A stretch of 64,000 nucleotides of DNA, taken from NCBI RefSeq assembly GCF_036227205.1, contig NZ_CP109442.1, positions 8,804,001 to 8,868,000 of the forward strand, written 5' to 3'. The notes beneath the pieces are model-generated. The model saw only the letters and a program-made list of their open reading frames with translations, did no database searches and was not told where the DNA came from. The DNA is from Amycolatopsis sp. NBC_01480. GTDB taxonomy: Bacteria > Actinomycetota > Actinomycetes > Mycobacteriales > Pseudonocardiaceae. Positions 1-7,482 of this stretch are shown piece after piece. The position numbers were made by a program, and so were the translations under genes. Numbering within the stretch: the stretch's first letter is position 1; each line of letters begins with the position of its first letter.

Positions 1-390
1 GGACAGGGTCAGCGGCCAGTCGTCGGCGTGGGCGGCCAGCTGTACCTCGGCGATCGCGCGTTCGGCGATCGCGCGGTTGCGGGCCTGGGACCGGCCGTCG
101 CGGCGCAGCCCGAGCACGACGTTGCGCCAGACCTTCCGCCACGGCAGCAACCGCGGCTGCTGGAAGGCGACGGACACCGTGCCGTCCACCTCGGCGGCAC
201 CCTCGATCTCGCCGTCCAGCCCGGCGAGGACGCGCAGCAGCGTGGACTTGCCGGAGCCGCTGCGGCCCAGCAGCGCCACGAACTCGCCGCGGCCGATCTC
301 CAGGTTCAGTCCACTCAGGACGGTCCGGTCACCGAAACTCTTGGTCAGGCCCCGGACCTCGACCACCGGTGCGGTCAGCGGGCTCGCCAT
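1..390 (-). CDS. ssuB: SsuB-type sulfonate ABC transporter ATP-binding protein (C-terminus cut by window edge)
   Basis: This is the ATP-hydrolysing subunit of an importer for aliphatic sulfonates or related sulfur/nitrogen oxyanions, acting on the cytoplasmic face of the membrane. The visible 130 residues carry the Walker A motif LGRSGSGKST near residue 40 and the Q-loop stretch VAFQQPRLLPWRKVW, which is typical of the SsuB/TauB/NrtD group. The start is ATG at 390 and overlaps the 3' end of the upstream permease gene by 16 bases, so the two are co-transcribed. The signature motif and Walker B lie beyond the left edge. Sulfonate specificity is inferred from the family and from the sulfur-type leader peptide upstream of the operon; nitrate or taurine cannot be excluded. 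Confidence 0.85.
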   Translation of the reverse strand, partial: MASPLTAPVVEVRGLTKSFGDRTVLSGLNLEIGRGEFVALLGRSGSGKSTLLRVLAGLDGEIEGAAEVDGTVSVAFQQPRLLPWRKVWRNVVLGLRRDGRSQARNRAIAERAIAEVQLAAHADDWPLTLS

Positions 391-1199
391 CGCAGGGCCC
401 TCCGTTCCAGCAGGCGCACCAGCGCGTCGGTGACCAGGCCGAGCACCGCGTACACGATGAGGCCGACCACCACCACGTCGGTGCGGAGGAATTCACGCGC
501 GTTGTTGATCAGGTAGCCGATGCCGGCGTCCGCGTTCACCGTCTCGCCGACGATCAGCGCGAGCCACGCGAGGCCGAGGGATTGCCGCAGCCCCACCAGG
601 GCCTGCGGCAGCGCGCCCGGCAGGACCACGTGCCACAGCCGTTCGGCCCGGGTGAAGCCGAGGGCGCACGAGGCCTCGACCAGCCGCTCGTCCGCGGTGC
701 GGATTCCCGAGTGGACATTGAGGTACAGCGGGAAGGCGACGCCGAGCGCGACGAGCACGATCTTCGTCTCCTCGCCGATGCCGAACCACAGGATGAACAA
801 CGGGATCAGCCCGAGGAACGGCAGCGTGCGCAGCATCTGCACGGGCGGGTCGACCAGCGCCTCGCCCCAGCGGGACAGCCCGGCGACGATCCCGAGCAGC
901 ACGCCGACCGCGGCGCCGAGCGCGAAACCCGCGCCGACCCGGCCCAGCGACACGACAAACGCGTCGCCCAATTCGCCGGTGCGCGCGACTTCGATGCCGC
1001 TCTGCAGGACTGTCCACGGTGAACTCAGTTTGTCCGGCGACAGCGCGCCGGTGGCGCTGGCGACCTGCCAGGCCACCAGCAGCGCGACCGGGCTGATCCA
1101 GCGGCGCAGCGACGGCAGCCGCCGCCGGGCGCGCCGCGGCGGCGCGCCGGACGCGGCCGGATCGGCGCGCGTCAGCACGCCCGTGGTGGAGACCGACAC
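375..1199 (-). CDS. ssuC: SsuC-type ABC transporter permease
   Basis: This 274-residue inner-membrane permease belongs to the binding-protein-dependent transport family (SsuC/TauC). After a basic N-terminus (residues 20-33) come about six membrane segments. The EAA-type loop is seen as ASCALGFTRAERLWHVVLPGALP near residues 180-202, which docks the ATPase. It is the first structural gene of the operon after the small leader ORF and overlaps the ATPase gene downstream. No substrate-binding protein lies between leader and permease, so it must be further downstream beyond the window or elsewhere. GTG/ATG choice is not critical: ATG at 1199 has the family's normal length. Confidence 0.87.
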   Translation of the reverse strand: MSVSTTGVLTRADPAASGAPPRRARRRLPSLRRWISPVALLVAWQVASATGALSPDKLSSPWTVLQSGIEVARTGELGDAFVVSLGRVGAGFALGAAVGVLLGIVAGLSRWGEALVDPPVQMLRTLPFLGLIPLFILWFGIGEETKIVLVALGVAFPLYLNVHSGIRTADERLVEASCALGFTRAERLWHVVLPGALPQALVGLRQSLGLAWLALIVGETVNADAGIGYLINNAREFLRTDVVVVGLIVYAVLGLVTDALVRLLERRALRWRAR

Positions 1200-1242
1200 G
1201 GATTTCTCCCGGGTTTTCGGTGCGGGGAAAGGGATTTCGCGC

Positions 1243-1335
1243 TCAGCGACGGCGACAGGCCGCGCTCGCCTGCTGCCGCAGATCGACGAACAGGCGCCTG
1301 ACGAGCAGCGCGACGGGGAACATGGCCCCGAGCAT
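1243..1335 (-). CDS. Short sulfur-operon leader peptide (30 aa), putative cysteine attenuator
   Basis: A 30-codon ORF ends 43 bases before ssuC. Its C-terminal part reads LLVRRLFVDLRQQASAAC followed by three arginines. This resembles the actinobacterial short leader peptides (pattern RR-x-VDL-x-R-x-x-SA-x-C) found upstream of sulfur assimilation and sulfonate transport genes, which in mycobacteria act as cysteine-responsive attenuators. I chose ATG 1335 because GGTGA lies about six bases upstream; a second ATG at 1323 is possible. The same frame runs open further upstream to 1476, but that part overlaps the hydrolase gene and is not expected to be translated. The role is inferred from the motif and position; no pairing structure was computed. 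Confidence 0.65.
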   Translation of the reverse strand: MLGAMFPVALLVRRLFVDLRQQASAACRRR

Positions 1336-1442
1336 CAAGTCACCGGACGGCGAAGTCAATCCGCGACGTCCGGCTCCCACGCAGTGAAACCCCGGCCCCA
1401 CGGATGCGGCTTTGTTCGGCCGCACCGCGGGAGAAACCGGCC

Positions 1443-2162
1443 TCAGCCCCCGAACATCCCGAACATCCGATGCCACTCAGCCAGCGAACGCGGCCGGAAG
1501 ACAAAGTTCGTCTGCTTCACCGACGACAACGTCGCCGACGGCTCAGGCGAGTACTGGTGCCCCGGATACACCACCGGGTCACCCGGCAACGCCGCAAGTG
1601 ACTGAAGACTGCGGTAGATCGCGTCCGCGTCACCGCCAGGGAAGTCGGTGCGGCCGCAGCCTTCGAGGAACAGCGTGTCGCCCGAGACGAGGCGGTCGCC
1701 GACCAGGAAGCACTGGCTGCCGGGGGTGTGGCCGGGGGTGTGCAGCAGGCGGATGCCGATCGAGCCGACGGTCAGGACATCGTCGTGGTCGTGCGGGGTC
1801 AGGTCGGTGGCCGAGACGCCGGTGGCGCGGCGGACCCACTCGGCCTCGTCCGCGTTGACGTGGATCGGCACCGGATCGAGGGCGAGCAGCTCGGCGATTC
1901 CGGCCACCGGCAGGCCGGTCATCTCGCCGCCGACGTGATCGGCGTGGTGGTGCGTGGCCAGCACGCCGGCGAGCCGCATGCCGTCGGCGGCCAGCACGTC
2001 CAGCAGGTCCCGCACCGCGTACGCCGGGTCGACGAGCACCGCCTCGCCGCTCTCGCGGTCGCCGATCAGGTAGGCGAAGTTGACCATCTGCGTCGCGAGG
2101 GGGTCGCCCACCGCGAAGTCCCGGCCGGCGAGCAGTTGGCGGAAGTACAGCTGGTCTGCCAT
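1443..2162 (-). CDS. MBL-fold metallo-hydrolase (glyoxalase II / persulfide dioxygenase-like)
   Basis: The 239-residue protein has the metallo-beta-lactamase core: THHHADHVGG (residues 70-79) gives the HxHxDH metal site, with further ligands in LLHTPGHTPGSQC, VSGDTLF and VYPGHQY. This layout is that of glyoxalase II and the ETHE1-type persulfide dioxygenases, which remove glutathione- or other thiol-bound adducts. Actinomycetes use mycothiol, so a thiol-adduct or persulfide substrate is a reasonable inference. It stands alone, co-directional with the ssu genes but separated from them by the leader region. The C-terminus (residues 210-239) is rich in aromatic residues, as is usual in this branch. 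Confidence 0.85.
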   Translation of the reverse strand: MADQLYFRQLLAGRDFAVGDPLATQMVNFAYLIGDRESGEAVLVDPAYAVRDLLDVLAADGMRLAGVLATHHHADHVGGEMTGLPVAGIAELLALDPVPIHVNADEAEWVRRATGVSATDLTPHDHDDVLTVGSIGIRLLHTPGHTPGSQCFLVGDRLVSGDTLFLEGCGRTDFPGGDADAIYRSLQSLAALPGDPVVYPGHQYSPEPSATLSSVKQTNFVFRPRSLAEWHRMFGMFGG

Positions 2163-2186
2163 GCCGGGCAGCCTATCCGGCGGCGG

Positions 2187-2699
2187 TCACTCCCCCACTT
2201 CGCCGTCGGCCAGCTCGCGCAGCGTGTCGAGATGGCCGACGTGCCGCGCGGTCTCCTGGACGACGTGGGCCAGCACCCAGCGCACCGTGAACTCGCCCGC
2301 GCGCCTGGTCCGGTCGCCGGCGGCCAGCCCGGCCAGCGAGGCCGCCGAGTGCGCCCATTCCTCTCGGTAGGCGGCGACGACCGAGGCCGGGTCGTCGTCG
2401 GCCGCGAGGTCCCAGCTCGGATCGGGCGAGCCCTCCCACAGCGACGGCAGCTCCGCGCCGCCCGCCTCGATCGAGAGCCACCAGCGCTCGACCGCGGTGA
2501 GGTGCTTGACCACCCCCAGCGCGCTCGTCCGGGGTGAGGCCGGCAGCGGTGTCGCCACGGCCTGCTCGCGGGTCAGCCCGGCGAGCTTGTTCACGGCGGT
2601 GGCCCGCAGGAAGTCCAGGAACCGGGTCTGCACGGTGAGCTCGTCCCCGCTCAGCGGGTCGGGCCAGGCCCGTTCGACGCTCGAACTGCTGTTCGACAT
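2187..2699 (-). CDS. DinB-family / DUF664 protein
   Basis: The 170-residue protein is a predicted four-helix DinB-fold enzyme. The histidines expected at the metal site are seen in ALGVVKHLTAVERWW, WVLAHVVQETARHVGHLD and nearby. DUF664 members in actinomycetes include mycothiol-dependent transferases, but most are uncharacterised. I chose ATG 2699 (MSNSSSS) rather than the upstream ATG at 2744, since the extra 15 residues are unlike the family and would overlap the divergent gene start at 2743. It is divergent from the DMT gene with about 43 bases between the starts. Confidence 0.75.
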   Translation of the reverse strand: MSNSSSSVERAWPDPLSGDELTVQTRFLDFLRATAVNKLAGLTREQAVATPLPASPRTSALGVVKHLTAVERWWLSIEAGGAELPSLWEGSPDPSWDLAADDDPASVVAAYREEWAHSAASLAGLAAGDRTRRAGEFTVRWVLAHVVQETARHVGHLDTLRELADGEVGE

Positions 2700-2742
2700 G
2701 GCGCAGAGCGTAGCGCAGGCCGCCCGGCATAGGGTGGGGATC

Positions 2743-3597
2743 ATGGTGTGGGGACTGCTGTGCGCGTTGCTTTCCGCGGTGGCTTACGGCGTCGCGTCCG
2801 TAATGCAGGCCGTCGCGGCGAAGGCGTCGCCGGACTCGGGGGCGGGCGTCGACCCGCGGCTGCTGCTGCGCGTGCTGCGGCAGTGGAAGTTCGTGCTCGG
2901 GCTCGGCTTCGACGTGCTGGGCTTCGTCGCGCAGATCGCCGCGCTGCACGTGCTGCCGCTGTTCGTCGTGCAGGCGGCGCAGGCGGCCAGCCTGGCCGTG
3001 ACGGCGGTGGCCGCGCGAGTCTTCGGCGTACGGCTCGGGGCGCGCGAGTGGACCGCCGTCGGCGTGGTGTGCGCGGGGCTGGCGCTGCTCGGCGGGTCGG
3101 CCGAAAGCGAGGGCTCGACCCAGGTGGGGCTGGGCTTCCGGCTCGTGCTCGCGGGCGCCGTCGTGGTGCTCGGGCTGGCCGGGGTCGCCGCGGGCCGGGC
3201 GAGCCGCCGCGTGCGGACGCCGGCGCTGGGCCTCGTCGCCGGGCTCTGCTTCGGGATCGTCGCGATCTCCGGCCGGGTGATGCCCAGCCTGGCGCCGCTC
3301 GACCTGCTGACCGACCCGGCGCTGTACATCGTCGCAGTGGCCGGCGGGCTGGCGATGTTGTTCTACGCCACGGCTTTGCAACGCGGCAGTGTCACCACCT
3401 CCACCGCGATGATGGTGCTCGGCGAGACCGTGCTGCCGTCGCTGATCGGCATCGTGCTGCTCGGCGACCGCACCCGGCCCGGGTTCGCGCTCGTCGCGGT
3501 CGCCGGGTTCGTCCTCGCCGTCACCGCGGCGCTGGCGCTCGCGCGATTCGGCGAGCCCGCGCCGATCGAACCGCAGCAAGAGGCCGCCAGCCACTGA
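2743..3597 (+). CDS. EamA/DMT-type multi-pass membrane protein
   Basis: The 284-residue product is almost wholly hydrophobic with roughly nine to ten membrane segments in two halves, the pattern of the drug/metabolite transporter superfamily. Conserved-looking stretches are LLCALLSAVAYGVASVMQA at the N-terminus and TALQRGSVTTSTAMMVLGETVLPSLIG near residue 210. The ATG at 2743 follows AGGGTGGGG and starts exactly with the first membrane helix; the open frame upstream (from 2497) is only antisense to the DinB gene. The substrate is unknown. It converges on the iron permease operon with a four-base gap. Confidence 0.75.
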   Translation: MVWGLLCALLSAVAYGVASVMQAVAAKASPDSGAGVDPRLLLRVLRQWKFVLGLGFDVLGFVAQIAALHVLPLFVVQAAQAASLAVTAVAARVFGVRLGAREWTAVGVVCAGLALLGGSAESEGSTQVGLGFRLVLAGAVVVLGLAGVAAGRASRRVRTPALGLVAGLCFGIVAISGRVMPSLAPLDLLTDPALYIVAVAGGLAMLFYATALQRGSVTTSTAMMVLGETVLPSLIGIVLLGDRTRPGFALVAVAGFVLAVTAALALARFGEPAPIEPQQEAASH

Positions 3598-3601
3598 GCC
3601 G

Positions 3602-4642
3602 TCAGGCGCGGTTGCGCCGCCACTGGCTCGAGAGCAGCCACATCAGGTACAGCCCGCCGATGGCGCCGGTCGCGATGCCGACCGGCAGGCCCTGCTCGCC
3701 GAACGCCAGCCGGGTCACCAGGTCGCTCGCCACGAGCAGCAGCGCGCCCATCAACGCCGCGGACACCAGCGTCGGCCGCGCCGAGCGGGCCAGCCGCTTC
3801 GCCAGCTGCGGGGCCGCGAGCGCGACGAACGCGATCGGCCCGGCCGCCGCGGTGGCGACCGCGCACAGCGTCACGCTGACCGCGATCATGATCGTCCGGG
3901 TCCGCTCGACCGGCACGCCGAGGCCCTTCGCCGCGTCGTCGCCCATCTCCAGCAGCGAAAGCCGCCGCCCGTGGCCGAACGCGATCGGCAGCAGGATCAC
4001 CACCGCGATCCCGACCGGCACGACCTCTTCCCAGCCGCGCCCGTTGAGCCCGCCGACCAGCCAGGCCTGCGCGGAGTAGGCGTCCTGCAGCGACGCGCGG
4101 GTGATCAGGTACGAGTTGAAGGCGGTCAGCATCGCGGCCACGCCGATGCCGACCAAGATCAGCCGAAACCCTTGCACCCCACGGCGAAACGCCAGCAGCC
4201 CGACCACCAGCGCGGTCAGCAGACCGCCGGCCAACGCACCGAGGGCCACCTCCGAAGACCCGCCGTGCGCCAGCACGATCACCAGCAACGCGCCGGTGGC
4301 CGAGCCCTCGGTGAAGCCGATGACGTCCGGGCTGCCCAGCGGGTTTCCGGACAGGCTCTGCAGAACGCCGCCGCTGACCCCGAGCGCGCCGCCGACCAGC
4401 AGCGCCACCAGCAGCCGCGGCAGGCGCAGCGTCGTCACGATGAACTCGGTCCCGGCGTCGCCGAAGCCGAACAGCGTCTTCACCACGTCGCCGAACGAAA
4501 GCGGGTAGTCCCCGGTGGTCATGCTCACCGCGCTGAGCAGGAACACCAGCACGAACAGCACGATCCCGACGATCAGCGCGCGCGGCGCCACCCGGACCGA
4601 AACGCGGCCCGTCCCGATGGGCTTTTCCTTGACCGCGTTCAC
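3602..4642 (-). CDS. FecCD-family siderophore ABC permease, second subunit
   Basis: The 346-residue membrane protein is a BtuC/FecD/FepG-type permease for ferric siderophores. Family landmarks are LRLPRLLVALLVGGALGVSG, SLSGNPLGSPDVIGFTEGS near residues 95-115, and the C-terminal coupling region AAPQLAKRLARSARP. The start is GTG 4642, which overlaps the stop of the upstream permease (GTGA). The very long open frame continuing upstream is out of frame with the first permease and is not coding. It is the last gene of the operon; no FecE-type ATPase follows, because the next gene is convergent. Confidence 0.9.
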   Translation of the reverse strand: MNAVKEKPIGTGRVSVRVAPRALIVGIVLFVLVFLLSAVSMTTGDYPLSFGDVVKTLFGFGDAGTEFIVTTLRLPRLLVALLVGGALGVSGGVLQSLSGNPLGSPDVIGFTEGSATGALLVIVLAHGGSSEVALGALAGGLLTALVVGLLAFRRGVQGFRLILVGIGVAAMLTAFNSYLITRASLQDAYSAQAWLVGGLNGRGWEEVVPVGIAVVILLPIAFGHGRRLSLLEMGDDAAKGLGVPVERTRTIMIAVSVTLCAVATAAAGPIAFVALAAPQLAKRLARSARPTLVSAALMGALLLVASDLVTRLAFGEQGLPVGIATGAIGGLYLMWLLSSQWRRNRA

Positions 4643-5694
4643 AGGCGCGCCAGCTTCCGGCGACGGCACAGCGCGATGAACACCGGGGCGCCGAGGAACG
4701 CCGTCACGATGCCCACCTGAAGCTCTTCCGGCGGGTTCAGGATGCGCCCGAGCACGTCGGCGCCGATCAGCAGCACCGGCGAAAGCACCATCGAATACGG
4801 CAGCACCCACCGCTGGTCCGGCCCGACCAGGATCCGCACCGCCTGCGGCACGGCCAGCCCGATGAACGCGATCGGCCCGATCGCCGCGGTCGACGCGCCG
4901 CACAGCAGCGTCACCGCGATCGCGCCGAGCACCCGCGTGCGGCCGATGTGCGCGCCGAGCGCCTTGCCGGTCTGCTCGCCCAGGGCCAGCACGTTCAGCG
5001 GCCGCGCGAGCAGCAGCGCCAACACAATGCCCACCGCGATGAACGGCGAGACCTGCACCAGCACGTCGGCGCGACGGCCGCTGAGCGAGCCGACGCTCCA
5101 GAACCGGAACTGGTTGAAGGTGTCCGGGTCGATCAGCAGCACCGCGCCGATGTAGGCCTGGAGCACCGCGGTCAGCGCCGCGCCCGACATCACCAGCCGG
5201 TCCGGCGTCGCGCCCGCGCGCCCCGCGGTGCCCAGCAGGTAGACGACCACCGAGGCGATGGCCGCGCCGAGGAACGCGAACCAGACGTAGCCCAGCACGC
5301 CGCTCACCCCGGCGAACGCGATGGCCGAGACCACCGCGGCGGACGCGCCGTTGTTGACCCCCAGCAGGCCCGGATCGGCGAGCGGATTGCGGGTGAGCGC
5401 CTGCATCACCGCGCCGGCCAGGCCGAGCGCGGCGCCGACCAGCGCGCCCAGCAGCGTCCGCGGGATCCGCTGGTCGTGGATGATCACCGCGTCGGCCGAG
5501 CCGTCGTTGTGCCACAGCACCGACCAGGTGGACGCGAACGGGATGCCCTTCGAGCCGACCCAGATGCTGACCAGCACGACCAGCACGAGCACGCCGGCCG
5601 CGCCCAGCAGGCCGGCCCCGCGCAGGGCCTGGGCCCGGGCGCGCGGCGCGGGCGGATCCGCCCGCGGCACGGGCGGACTGGCGCTCACGACCAC
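4639..5694 (-). CDS. FecCD-family siderophore ABC permease, first subunit
   Basis: This permease of about 351 residues carries the same family landmarks as its partner: RIPRTLLGALVGAALGLAGA, ALTRNPLADPGLLGVNNGAS, and GLAVPQAVRILVGPDQRW. It has around nine membrane segments. Together the two form the membrane channel of a ferric-siderophore importer. A GGAGGAGG ribosome-binding site lies four bases before GTG 5694 and ten before GTG 5688, so one of these is the likely start rather than ATG 5721, which sits only 12 bases from the iron box. Expression is probably iron-repressed through that box. Confidence 0.9.
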   Translation of the reverse strand: MVVSASPPVPRADPPAPRARAQALRGAGLLGAAGVLVLVVLVSIWVGSKGIPFASTWSVLWHNDGSADAVIIHDQRIPRTLLGALVGAALGLAGAVMQALTRNPLADPGLLGVNNGASAAVVSAIAFAGVSGVLGYVWFAFLGAAIASVVVYLLGTAGRAGATPDRLVMSGAALTAVLQAYIGAVLLIDPDTFNQFRFWSVGSLSGRRADVLVQVSPFIAVGIVLALLLARPLNVLALGEQTGKALGAHIGRTRVLGAIAVTLLCGASTAAIGPIAFIGLAVPQAVRILVGPDQRWVLPYSMVLSPVLLIGADVLGRILNPPEELQVGIVTAFLGAPVFIALCRRRKLARL

Positions 5695-5733
5695 GAAACC
5701 TCCTCCGGGACCGGACCTCATCGGGAGCCGTTC

Positions 5734-5752
5734 TTAGACTAGCCTTACCTAT
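5734..5752. promoter_or_regulatory. Iron box (DmdR/IdeR-type operator) between divergent transport genes
   Basis: The 19-base sequence TTAGACTAGCCTTACCTAT matches the actinobacterial iron box consensus TTAGGTTAGGCTAACCTAA at 14 of 19 positions. It lies between the FecCD permease operon and the divergent exporter operon and could control both. Confidence 0.75.
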
Positions 5753-5790
5753 CAAGACAGACCGCAGGCGGGATGAACAGGAGGGCGCCG

Positions 5791-7482
5791 GTGACGACGG
5801 CGGCAGCGATCACCGGGCGGGACGTGCTGCGGAGCGCGGTCGCCGGGCAGCGGAAGCCGGTGGTGCTCGCCTCCGTGCTGGCCGCCGGCCACCAGGGCGG
5901 CGAGGCACTGGTGCCGGTGGTGATCGGCGTGGTGATCGACCGCGCCGTGGCGGACAGCTCCTTGCTCACCCTGCTGTTGTGGCTGGGCGTGCTCGGCGTG
6001 GTGTTCCTCGTCCTGTCCTACAGCTACCGCTTCGGCGCGCGGGCGGCCGAGCGGGCCGCGGAACTCGCCGCGCAGGACCTCCGGCTGCGGATCAGCCGCC
6101 GGGTGCTGCACCCGCGCGGCGGCACCGAGACCGGCGCGCTGGCCGGGGAGCTGGCGAGCATCGGGACCTCGGACGCCCGCCGCGTCGGCATGGTCGACTC
6201 CATGCTGCCGTTCGGGTTCGCCGCGCTCAGCGGGCTGGTGGTCAGCGCGATCGCGCTGCTGCGCGTGTCCGTGCCGCTCGGGTTGCTGGTCCTGCTGGGC
6301 ACGCCGCCGCTGCTCTTCCTCGCGCACCTGATCGGCAAGCCGCTGGAACGGCGCAGCGAGGTGGAGCAGGAACGCGCGGCGCACGCGTCGGGGGTGGCGA
6401 CCGATCTCGTCGCCGGGCTGCGGGTGCTCAAGGGCATCGGCGCGGAGCCCGCGGCGGTCGCGCGCTACCGCCGGACCAGTCAGGACTCCTTGCTGGCCAC
6501 GGTGAAAGCGGCCCGCGCGCAGGCCTGGCACAACGGCGCACTGCTCGCGCTCACCGGCATCTTCATCGCATTGGTCGCCCTCGTCGGCGGAAACCTGGCG
6601 GCGAACGGCGAGATCACCGTCGGCGACCTGGTCGCGGCGGTCGGGCTCGCCCAGTTCCTGCAGGCGCCGTTCTCGATCTTCGCCATGGTCAACGGGCAGC
6701 TGGCGCAGGGCCGCGCCTCGGCCGCGCGGGTCGCGACGGTGCTGAACGCGCCGCTCGCCGTGCCCGCCGGTGACGCGGCGCTGCCCTCGCCTGCCGGCGG
6801 CCGGGTCGAGCTTTCCGGGGTCACGCACGGGAAACTGCGCGGGCTGGACCTCGCCGTGCCGCCCGGCCAGCTGCTCGGCGTGGTCACCACCGACCCCGCC
6901 GTGGCCACCGACCTGCTCGACTGCCTCGGCCGGTTCACCGACCCGGCGGCGGGCACCGTCCGGGTCGACGCCGCCGACCTGTCCACTGTGGACCCGGACC
7001 GGGTCCGCGAGGTCGTGCTCGTCGCCGCGCACGACGCCGACCTGTTCGAAGGAACCCTGGAGGAGAACGTGCGAGCGGGAGCCACGGACCTGTCCGACGG
7101 CGTACTGTCCGCCGCGGCCGCCGACGAGGTGGCGAGCACGCTGCCGTCGGGCACGGCCACGGCGGTCACCGAGCGCGGGCGGTCGCTTTCCGGCGGGCAA
7201 CGGCAACGGGTCGCGCTCGCCCGCGCGCTCGCCAAGGACGCCCCGGTGCTCGTCCTGCACGACCCGACCACGGCCGTGGACACGGTGACCGAGGCGCGCA
7301 TCGCCGACGGGGTCGCCCGCCTTCGCCGCGGCCGCACCACGATCGTCGTCACCACCAGCCCCGCGCTGCTCGCGGCCACCGACCGCGTGGTGCTGCTGGC
7401 GGACGGCCGGGCGGTCGCCGAGGGCGAGCACGCCGGGCTGGTCCGCGAGCGCGCCGACTACCGCGCGGCGGTGTTGTCATGA
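5791..7482 (+). CDS. ABC exporter-fold half-transporter with degenerate Walker A (iron block)
   Basis: The protein of about 563 residues has an N-terminal six-helix exporter domain (residues 20-310) and a C-terminal nucleotide-binding domain. The signature LSGGQRQRVALARAL is intact near residue 466, but the Walker A site reads LLGVVTTDPAVATDLL (around residue 359) with no GxxGxGKS/T, and Walker B reads VLVLHDP with proline replacing the catalytic glutamate. It pairs with the next gene, whose defects are complementary. GTG 5791 is chosen because AGGAGGG lies five bases upstream; ATG 5773 is the alternative. The position beside an iron box and siderophore uptake genes suggests siderophore export, or import as in IrtAB of mycobacteria; direction is not shown by sequence. 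Confidence 0.85.
   Translation: MTTAAAITGRDVLRSAVAGQRKPVVLASVLAAGHQGGEALVPVVIGVVIDRAVADSSLLTLLLWLGVLGVVFLVLSYSYRFGARAAERAAELAAQDLRLRISRRVLHPRGGTETGALAGELASIGTSDARRVGMVDSMLPFGFAALSGLVVSAIALLRVSVPLGLLVLLGTPPLLFLAHLIGKPLERRSEVEQERAAHASGVATDLVAGLRVLKGIGAEPAAVARYRRTSQDSLLATVKAARAQAWHNGALLALTGIFIALVALVGGNLAANGEITVGDLVAAVGLAQFLQAPFSIFAMVNGQLAQGRASAARVATVLNAPLAVPAGDAALPSPAGGRVELSGVTHGKLRGLDLAVPPGQLLGVVTTDPAVATDLLDCLGRFTDPAAGTVRVDAADLSTVDPDRVREVVLVAAHDADLFEGTLEENVRAGATDLSDGVLSAAAADEVASTLPSGTATAVTERGRSLSGGQRQRVALARALAKDAPVLVLHDPTTAVDTVTEARIADGVARLRRGRTTIVVTTSPALLAATDRVVLLADGRAVAEGEHAGLVRERADYRAAVLS

Noticed and set aside
1336..1476. N-terminal extension of the leader ORF into a 77-residue protein
   Set aside because: The extension overlaps the hydrolase gene's 3' end and has no ribosome-binding site; the conserved leader motif lies only in the last 25 residues.
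2173..3594. A 473-codon minus-strand open frame
   Set aside because: It is antisense to the DMT gene and out of frame with the DinB gene. Its composition is His/Arg/Gln-rich low-complexity sequence without homology.
3602..5755. One 717-residue fused double permease
   Set aside because: The frame of the second permease is open upstream, but the first permease is coded in another frame from 5694 to 4639 with all its motifs. The GTGA overlap at 4639-4642 shows two genes.
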